This document shows positions 13,571-18,929 of a stretch of DNA of 18,929 nt, piece by piece. Origin of the DNA: Vicinamibacteria bacterium (GTDB lineage: Bacteria; Acidobacteriota; Vicinamibacteria; Vicinamibacterales; UBA2999); NCBI GenBank assembly GCA_025924295.1, contig JAICEG010000034.1, forward strand, positions 1 to 18,929. Direction: 5' to 3'. How positions within the stretch are numbered: the first letter of the stretch is position 1; every line of letters begins with the position of its first letter. The notes under the pieces are model-generated. The model saw nothing but the letters and a program-made list of their open reading frames with translations. It was not told the DNA's origin and ran no database searches. The position numbers and the translations under genes are program-made.

Positions 13571-14625
13571 TGACACGATCCGTGGTGCTCGTGGTGCCCG
13601 GTGATCTCGATTCGAGAACGGGAGGCTACATCTACGATCGCCGTATCGTCGACGGACTGCGCGCGAAGGGATGGACGGTGGACGTGCAAGGGCTCGACGG
13701 GAGCTTTCCCAGGCCCACGCCCTCGGCAACCGCCCACGCCCGGGATGTGTTCGCGAACCTTCCAGACGGAACGTTGGTGATGGTTGACAGCCTTGCGCTC
13801 GGAGCAATGGCGGAGATCGTCGAACAACACGGCATCCGTCTCCGAATCGTGGCGCTGGTGCATCTCCCGCTCACTGCGGATATCGGGCTCGATGAGGCGA
13901 CGGCGGCCCGATTTGCCAGCGAAGAACGGCGCGCACTCCGAGCGGTCGCCGTCGTGGTCGTGACTGGACGCGCAGCGATGCCACTTCTCGCACGTTACGA
14001 CATCGCGCCTTCCAAGGTGGTCGTCGTCGAGCCCGGAGCCGATCCCGCCCGGGTGGCGCGCGGCTCGGACGGTGGTCCACTTCAGTTGCTCTGCGTGGCG
14101 ACGCTCAATCCAGGCAAGGGCCATAGCGTGTTGATCACGGCGTTGGCGGCTGTGCCCACGCGTAACTGGCGCCTCACGTGTGCAGGGAGCCTGACCAGGC
14201 ACCCGCCGACTGTCGCGCGGGTTCAGGGCATGATTCGGGATCTGAGGCTGGAGGATCACATTACGCTGGCAGGGGAGCTCGATGCGACCGCGATGGAAGA
14301 GCACTATGACCGTTCCGATCTTTTCGTGCTCGCCACCTTGCGCGAAACCTACGGGATGGCCGTTGCCGAGGCTCTGGCGCACGGCCTTCCTGTCGTGACG
14401 ACTGCGACCGGTGCAGCGCAGGACCTGGTTGGTTCCGAGGCCGGGATACTGCTGGCGCCCGGTGACGATCGGTCGCTTACTGATGCACTCACACGATTCA
14501 TGGCTGACGAGGATCTTCGATCACGGCTGGCCGCCGGAGCTCGACGCGTGCGTCCCTCGTTGCGCCGCTGGGATGAGACGATCGCAACGATGGCCGCCAC
14601 GCTCGAACCGCTCTGCGATGAGTGA
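13570..14625 (+). CDS. GT4-family glycosyltransferase
   Basis: 351 residues with a GT-B fold. The N-terminal domain starts with a strand (VVLVVPG) and a Gly-rich turn, RTGGYIYDRR (16-25), typical of retaining GT4 enzymes. The C-terminal domain has the donor-site elements ATLNPGKGH (177-185) and the E-x7-E motif, Glu259 to Glu267, in LRETYGMAVAEALAHGLPVV. It transfers a sugar from a nucleotide-sugar donor; neither donor nor acceptor can be read from the sequence. No membrane segment is present, so it acts in the cytosol. It shares one base with the PTPS-like gene before it and eight bases with the methyltransferase after it. This suggests that the acceptor is the product of this cluster rather than a cell-wall polymer. 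Confidence 0.9.
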   Translation: MTRSVVLVVPGDLDSRTGGYIYDRRIVDGLRAKGWTVDVQGLDGSFPRPTPSATAHARDVFANLPDGTLVMVDSLALGAMAEIVEQHGIRLRIVALVHLPLTADIGLDEATAARFASEERRALRAVAVVVVTGRAAMPLLARYDIAPSKVVVVEPGADPARVARGSDGGPLQLLCVATLNPGKGHSVLITALAAVPTRNWRLTCAGSLTRHPPTVARVQGMIRDLRLEDHITLAGELDATAMEEHYDRSDLFVLATLRETYGMAVAEALAHGLPVVTTATGAAQDLVGSEAGILLAPGDDRSLTDALTRFMADEDLRSRLAAGARRVRPSLRRWDETIATMAATLEPLCDE

Positions 14626-15511
14626 GTCCCTTTCCGAGTGGCTCGGCCTTCGCGAGGCCGCGGACTGGGCATCCCGCTCTGAGATGTTGTTCAACCGTCT
14701 GCGCGACGCACTCGCGCCGCTCGAGACGGTGCACGGTCTCGATCTCTGTACCGGAACCGGGTCGAACCTGCGCTACCTGATGGACCGTCTGCCGAAACGT
14801 CAACGCTGGCTGGTGGTCGATCGGGACGCTCGTCTGCTCGAGGAAATCCCGGCAAGGCTTGCAGCATGGGCGGGTGCTCGCGGTTGTTCCATGCACACGG
14901 ACGGGCGGCGGAGCCGGGTTCGGTGCGATCGTGTCGACTACGAAATCGAAGCGCAGCAGATGGACCTCGATCGACTCGATCCCGGGCTCTTCGAGGGCCG
15001 GCATCTCGTGACGGCTTCGGCCTTGCTCGATCTGGTGTCAGAGTCGTGGTTGCGCGCGCTCGCGGCTCGATGTCACGCCGTCGGCGCCGCGGCGCTGTTC
15101 ACGATTACCTACAACGGCGGCTCCTCCTGCGATCCCCGCGAACCCGAGGACGACATGGTGCGTGAACTGATGAACCTGCACCAGAAGACCGACAAAGGGC
15201 TCGGTGGATCAGCAGCCGGGCCCGAGGCGGCCGTTCTGGCGGAACGAATATTCGAGGAAACCGGTTTCCAGGTGGAGCGCGCCCCGAGTGACTGGTCACT
15301 CGGTCCGTCCGAGCGCGTGTTCCAGCGCATGTTGATTGAGGGCTGGGCACACGCGGCGACGGAGATCTCGCCAGGACACGCGGACGCGATTGCAGACTGG
15401 CTTCGACGACGGCTGGACCACGTTGCAGCGGGGCGCTCGAGAGTGATCGTCAATCACGACGATCTCGTCGCGGTGCAGCGCACGAGCGCTGAGGAACCGG
15501 GGGAGATGTGA
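14618..15511 (+). CDS. Class I SAM-dependent methyltransferase (first of two)
   Basis: 297 residues. The frame is open further upstream, but that part lies inside the glycosyltransferase gene; ATG 14618 gives the usual ATGAGTGA overlap. Motif I is LDLCTGTGSN (41-50), followed by an acidic pair at the end of strand two (VVDRD, about 67-69). Later segments such as LVTASALLDLVSESWL and LFTITYNGG fit motifs IV-V of class I methyltransferases. The acceptor is unknown. Its C-terminal part (HQKTDKGLGGSAAGP, WSLGPSERVFQRMLIEGW) is shared, as I recall, with methyltransferases found beside RibD-like and PTPS-like genes in other bacteria. GTGA overlaps the next start. Confidence 0.87.
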   Translation: MSESLSEWLGLREAADWASRSEMLFNRLRDALAPLETVHGLDLCTGTGSNLRYLMDRLPKRQRWLVVDRDARLLEEIPARLAAWAGARGCSMHTDGRRSRVRCDRVDYEIEAQQMDLDRLDPGLFEGRHLVTASALLDLVSESWLRALAARCHAVGAAALFTITYNGGSSCDPREPEDDMVRELMNLHQKTDKGLGGSAAGPEAAVLAERIFEETGFQVERAPSDWSLGPSERVFQRMLIEGWAHAATEISPGHADAIADWLRRRLDHVAAGRSRVIVNHDDLVAVQRTSAEEPGEM

Positions 15512-16350
15512 CTGCGCGGTTCGATACCGCAGACATCAGGCGCTACTACGATCGTCACAGCGCGACGTTCGTTCGATATGGCCAGGGAGGCGGTGCGATT
15601 CATCGGGCGGTCTGGGGCCCTGGTACGCAGACGCGTGATGAGGCATTTCACTACGTCGACGACCGCATCGCTGAACTGATACCTCGCGCGCCTTCTCCCT
15701 CAGGTGAGACCCACGTCGTCGATCTCGGATGCGGTGTGGGCGGAAGCCTCTGCTACCTGGCGAGGCGACTGCCAATCCGCGGGACCGGCATCACGTTGAG
15801 CCCCGCACAGGTTGCGATGTCCCGTCGAGTCATCGCCGCGGCTGGCCTGACGGAGCGAGTTGCCTGCCTCGAAGGGGACTACGGCGACCTGCCCGGGACG
15901 CTGGCGCCAGCCGACCTCGCGTACGCCATCGAGTCGTTCGCCCACGGACCGTCTCCGGAGCGCTTCTTCGCCCAGTGCCATCGCCTGATCAAGACCGGCG
16001 GCGTGCTGGCGATCTGCGACGACGTGCGGAGGGAAGGGACGTCGCCCAGGGCCATCAGTGCCGTTGAGGAATTCAAGAAGGGCTGGCACATCAACTCGCT
16101 GCTCGAGCGGGACGACCTGGTCAGCGTTGCTCGCACTCACGGGTTCCAGCACGAATCCACGACGGATCTGACGCCGTTCATCGAGATCAAACGTGCGCGC
16201 GACCGCGTAATCGCCGCGTACGTTGCCGTGCTCAAGCGCCTGCCGGTCGGGCGGGATCGCTTCGACTATGTGATCGGCGGCGACGCGCTGCAGACCTGTC
16301 TCGCGAACGGCTGGATTGGATACGAGTTGAACGTTTTCCGTGCTAGATGA
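15508..16350 (+). CDS. Class I SAM-dependent methyltransferase (second of two)
   Basis: 280 residues from GTG 15508, with a strong GGGGGAG ribosome site just upstream. Motif I is VDLGCGVGGS at 71-80, followed by GTGITLSPAQV, the pattern of UbiE/Erg6/tocopherol-type small-molecule methyltransferases. An N-terminal segment (YYDRHS, then HRAVWGPGTQTRDEAFHYVDD) precedes the Rossmann core and probably caps the substrate. ESFAHGPSPERFFAQCHRLIKTGG is the motif IV-VI region. It is unlike the first methyltransferase, so the pathway probably has two different methylation steps. Last gene of the plus-strand operon; its 3' end overlaps the convergent RibD-like gene by eight bases. Confidence 0.88.
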   Translation: MTARFDTADIRRYYDRHSATFVRYGQGGGAIHRAVWGPGTQTRDEAFHYVDDRIAELIPRAPSPSGETHVVDLGCGVGGSLCYLARRLPIRGTGITLSPAQVAMSRRVIAAAGLTERVACLEGDYGDLPGTLAPADLAYAIESFAHGPSPERFFAQCHRLIKTGGVLAICDDVRREGTSPRAISAVEEFKKGWHINSLLERDDLVSVARTHGFQHESTTDLTPFIEIKRARDRVIAAYVAVLKRLPVGRDRFDYVIGGDALQTCLANGWIGYELNVFRAR

Positions 16351-17314
16351 CCTGATTCACCGAGGCGATCTCGGGCTGGTCGTGAGGTGGTTCAGCGTCG
16401 CCGTGAAGGTCGCAGTCGAACAACACGTCGCCTCCCATCCGAAACACGCGGTAGCGGGGGCGGCGACAGTCGCTGAGGCGCGTGTGCGGCGCCAGCCGTA
16501 TTGCGGGCCGGCCGTCCCCGATGATCACGGGAGCGATCGCGATCTGGAGTCGATCGAGCAGGTCGGCTTGCAGGAACGCAGAGACCGTGACCCCGCCTCC
16601 TTCCACGAACACACGCGAACACCCTCGCGCGTGCAGCAGCTGCAAGGCCTCCGACACACCTCCGCTCGCATCATCGCAATCGACGCCAACGACGGTGGCG
16701 TTTCCCATTTGCGTCTCGCCTGATTCCACCAGCGTCCGCGCACAGATATATAGCGTCGGTCCCGCCTCGTCTGTGAAGACACGATAGGTGGAGGCCAGTC
16801 TGCGGCCGGGATCGAAGACCACTCTCAGTGGATTCGATCCAGGCACGTGCCGGACGGTGAGCTGCGGATCATCAGTAGCCACGGTGCCCGCACCAACGAC
16901 CACGGCATTCGACAACGCGCGCATGCGGTGCAGGTGCACGATGTTGTCGTCGCCGGTGACGAACTGTGAGTCGCCGGAATGCGTCGCGATGAAGCCATCG
17001 AGGCTCTGTCCCAGATGGCCGATCGTCATCGGACGGGCCGATGTGGCGGAGCAGATAGGGAGATAGAGGTTCAGGATCTCCGACCGCACATCACCGGGCG
17101 GCAGCAGCGACTGCCACCCCGCCGGAGACCACGACAGGACACCATCAGGGTCCGCTGGTTTCACTGGCTGGAGGTCACCGCGCTCGTCGAGGCCGAACGT
17201 CATCGGGCGTCCGGTGCGGTGAAGCTGTTCCGCGAGCGCCGCCGCGCCCCGGACGATGCTCCACGCGATCTCAGCGCTGGAGCCGAGCTGGCGAGGCGAA
17301 ACTTCTACAGTCAC
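16343..17314 (-). CDS. RibD C-terminal-type reductase (dihydrofolate reductase-like fold)
   Basis: 323 residues from GTG 17314. The C-terminal ~175 residues are a RibD_C domain: TIGHLGQSLDGFIAT, SGDSQFVTG, HLHRMRALSNAVVVGAGTVATDDPQLTVR, then VFVEGGGVTVSAFLQADLLDRL and IIGDGRPAI. RibD_C enzymes use NADPH to reduce the ribosyl chain of a pyrimidine intermediate in riboflavin synthesis. The deaminase half of RibD is absent; the N-terminal ~95 residues are something else (AWSIVRGAAALAEQ, then ILNLYLP). The frame extends to GTG 17488, but that part has poor codon third positions and would cover the start of the next gene, so I prefer 17314; no clear ribosome site decides it. Convergent with the operon, eight-base overlap. 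Confidence 0.85.
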   Translation of the reverse strand: MTVEVSPRQLGSSAEIAWSIVRGAAALAEQLHRTGRPMTFGLDERGDLQPVKPADPDGVLSWSPAGWQSLLPPGDVRSEILNLYLPICSATSARPMTIGHLGQSLDGFIATHSGDSQFVTGDDNIVHLHRMRALSNAVVVGAGTVATDDPQLTVRHVPGSNPLRVVFDPGRRLASTYRVFTDEAGPTLYICARTLVESGETQMGNATVVGVDCDDASGGVSEALQLLHARGCSRVFVEGGGVTVSAFLQADLLDRLQIAIAPVIIGDGRPAIRLAPHTRLSDCRRPRYRVFRMGGDVLFDCDLHGDAEPPHDQPEIASVNQVI

Positions 17315-17471
17315 ACTGCACGCCACTATGCCACAGCGTCTCGCGAGTTTGCCAAGCTGTTGCAGGAGCGAGACGGTGTCTTCAACAGGTTCAGGTAGGC
17401 CACCGGCGACCTGCGCCCGGGCTTGGGCTTCAACCGGCGCTGCAATAAGCTGGCAGTACTGGAGATTCGAG

Positions 17472-18773
17472 ATGACGTTGTTCAACACGCGGTTCGGCGT
17501 CGCTGGTCTGGCTGTGGCGTTCAGTGTCGTTGCCCTGGTGCTCGTCCAGGGTCAGGCCAAGCCAATGTGCGATCCAGATAATGGCGGCCTCAAGCTTCCA
17601 AGCGGCTTCTGTGCACTCGTCGTGGCAGATGGCCTCGGCACGGCGCGCCACATGGCCGTTGCACCGAACGGGGATCTCTACGTGGCGCTCATGACCAGTG
17701 GCGGACGCGGACAGCCGCAGACCGGTGGCGGCGCCGTTGCACTGCGCGACGCCAACGGTGACGGCCGCTTCGAGGTCAAGGAGCCATTCGGCAGCGGAAG
17801 CACCACCGGCATCGCGCTGCGCAACGGCTACGTCTATCTGGCGCATCCCACCACGATCGAACGGATTCGCCTGACGCCCGGGCAGTTGAAGCCGACTGGC
17901 AGCGCCGAGACGATCGTGACGGGCCTGCCGAGCGATCGGCAGCACGAGGACAAGGGGATCGCATTCGATGGCAACGGTTCGCTCTACATCAACGTCGGCG
18001 CGCCGTCCAATGCCTGCCAGAATCCGGATCGACGTCCGGGCGTGAAGGGCCAGGATCCCTGCCCGCTGCTCGAGAAGCACGCCGGTATCTGGAAGTTCGA
18101 CGAGAACAAGACGGGACAGACCCAGGAGAACGGCGGAAGCCGCTTTGCGACCGGTCTCCGGCAGATGACCGGTATCACCTGGCACGACGGCGCGCTCTAC
18201 ATCGCGATGCACAATCGCGATCAGCTCGATGTGTTCTGGCCCGATCTCTTTACCGCGAAGGACAACGCGGAGCGTCCGTCGGAGCCGCTCTATCGCGCAG
18301 TGCAAGGCTCTGATTTCGGCTGGCCCTACTGCTTCTACGACTACGGCCTGAAGCGATTCCTGGCGAACCCTGAGTACGGCGGTGACGGCAAGGACGGTGC
18401 ACGTTGCGCGAAGTTCACGCCGCCGGTTGCGGCGTTCCCGGCCCACTGGGCGCCGGTCGACGTCAAGTTCTACACCGGCACGCAGTTTCCGGCGAAGTAT
18501 CGCGGCGGTGCCTTCATCGCGTTCCACGGCTCGTGGAACCGCGCGCCGCTCCCGCAGGCCGGCTACAACGTCACGTTCCAGCCGATTGCCAACGGCAAGG
18601 CGACTGGTGAGTTCGAGGTGTTCGCCGACGGGTTCGTCGGCAAGACGCCGCTCATGAGTCCGACCGATGCCGTCGCGCGTCCCGACGGTGTGGCGCAGGC
18701 GCCAGATGGCTCGCTGTATATCAGCGAGAGCCAGAAGGGCAAGATCTGGCGCGTCATGTATACGGGGACGTAG
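17472..18773 (+). CDS. Secreted beta-propeller sugar dehydrogenase-like protein (sorbosone dehydrogenase/PQQ type)
   Basis: 433 residues from ATG 17472, with GGAG seven bases upstream. Signal peptide about 1-28 (core VAGLAVAFSVVALVLV). The mature part begins with a typical edge strand, LKLPSGFCALVVADGLG, and repeats of the propeller pattern such as RHMAVAPNGDLYVAL, KGIAFDGNGSLYINVGAPSN, GITWHDGALYIAMHNRDQL, YRGGAFIAFHGSWNR and DGVAQAPDGSLYISESQKGKIWRV. This is the soluble glucose/sorbosone dehydrogenase family; PQQ binding is known for some members, but many relatives are uncharacterised. It is likely periplasmic and could donate electrons to cytochromes such as those elsewhere in this window. 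It is divergent from the RibD-like gene, and I see no reason to place it in that pathway. Confidence 0.9.
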   Translation: MTLFNTRFGVAGLAVAFSVVALVLVQGQAKPMCDPDNGGLKLPSGFCALVVADGLGTARHMAVAPNGDLYVALMTSGGRGQPQTGGGAVALRDANGDGRFEVKEPFGSGSTTGIALRNGYVYLAHPTTIERIRLTPGQLKPTGSAETIVTGLPSDRQHEDKGIAFDGNGSLYINVGAPSNACQNPDRRPGVKGQDPCPLLEKHAGIWKFDENKTGQTQENGGSRFATGLRQMTGITWHDGALYIAMHNRDQLDVFWPDLFTAKDNAERPSEPLYRAVQGSDFGWPYCFYDYGLKRFLANPEYGGDGKDGARCAKFTPPVAAFPAHWAPVDVKFYTGTQFPAKYRGGAFIAFHGSWNRAPLPQAGYNVTFQPIANGKATGEFEVFADGFVGKTPLMSPTDAVARPDGVAQAPDGSLYISESQKGKIWRVMYTGT

Positions 18774-18779
18774 ACGATC

Positions 18780-18835
18780 GATTGTTGATCTTTGATTTGA
18801 CGACTGTTGAATGATTGTTGACTGACGATTGTTGA
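18780..18835. repeat. Imperfect short repeats, unit GATTGTTGA
   Basis: Four copies of GATTGTTGA occur at 18780-18788, 18802-18810 (one mismatch), 18813-18821 and 18827-18835, mixed with TTTGATT elements. The patch is much richer in A/T than its surroundings and fills the space between the convergent propeller and permease genes. It looks like simple-sequence expansion; a terminator role is possible but no stable hairpin is seen. Confidence 0.55.
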
Positions 18836-18842
18836 TTTTTGA

Positions 18843-18929
18843 TTAGTCGGTACGGAGCGCGACGAGCGGATCCACTCGCGTCGCGCGCCGCGCCGGCCAG
18901 TAACACGCCAGCAACGCGACGAGCGCGAG
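18843..18929 (-). CDS. MacB/FtsX-type ABC transporter permease, C-terminal 28 residues
   Basis: The frame is open from the right edge of the window to TAA at 18843-18845. It reads as a hydrophobic helix (LALVALLACYWPA) followed by RRATRVDPLVALRTD. Ending in a last membrane helix, then ARRA-x-R-x-DP-x-x-ALR, is the hallmark of MacB/FtsX-like permeases, including the large acidobacterial ADOP group. The rest of the gene lies beyond the window. Confidence 0.82.
   Translation of the reverse strand, partial: LALVALLACYWPARRATRVDPLVALRTD

Noticed and set aside
14411..14617. Longer N-terminus for the first methyltransferase
   Set aside because: These bases encode the C-terminal part of the glycosyltransferase in another frame; the ATGAGTGA overlap at 14618 gives a normal methyltransferase start.
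17430..18527. Minus-strand open frame opposite the beta-propeller gene
   Set aside because: Antisense to a well-supported secreted propeller protein; no ribosome site and atypical composition.

Overview
The window is high-GC bacterial chromosome. It carries a diheme and a single-heme secreted protein, a DUF1592-DUF1552-ankyrin operon, a soluble PQQ-type sugar dehydrogenase-like protein and the C-terminal tail of a MacB/FtsX-type permease. This mix suggests Acidobacteriota, most likely the Vicinamibacteria. That is an inference from gene content and base composition, not from a marker gene. I saw no rRNA, tRNA, CRISPR array or insertion sequence.

Left part (1-3186): the 3' end of an unrecognised gene is followed, almost without gaps, by two half-size YeeE/YedE membrane proteins (409-924 and 921-1367). 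A secreted protein with one CxxCH motif (minus strand, 1371-2627) meets them tail to tail. It is divergent from a small diheme cytochrome c (2670-3143) made of two copies of one short domain. A perfect 9-bp stem-loop (3161-3186) closes this block.

Centre (3229-9336, minus strand): a three-gene operon encodes a large secreted DUF1592-type cytochrome protein, a Tat-exported DUF1552 protein and a secreted ankyrin-repeat protein. The ankyrin frame is interrupted by one in-frame TGA at 3409-3411. Coding-like sequence continues in the same frame for 59 more codons, so the gene looks like a nonsense allele (or a base-call error) of a 673-codon gene ending at 3229.

Right part (9680-17314): this is the most interesting region. 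Five plus-strand genes are packed with 1-8 base overlaps or very short gaps: a BchC-like MDR dehydrogenase, a divergent 6-pyruvoyl-tetrahydropterin-synthase-like protein, a GT4 glycosyltransferase and two class I SAM methyltransferases. A convergent RibD-type reductase follows. Upstream lie a CDP-alcohol phosphatidyltransferase and an LtaS-like membrane phosphotransferase/sulfatase, which overlap each other tail to tail. Together they read as a biosynthetic locus for a glycosylated and methylated pterin- or pyrimidine-derived molecule, possibly linked to an envelope lipid or polyol phosphate. The product is not known to me. The PTPS-like protein lacks the usual CxxxHGH motif, so its reaction is probably not the textbook one.

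Right end: a soluble beta-propeller dehydrogenase (17472-18773), an AT-rich patch of short imperfect repeats, and the last 28 codons of a permease on the minus strand.
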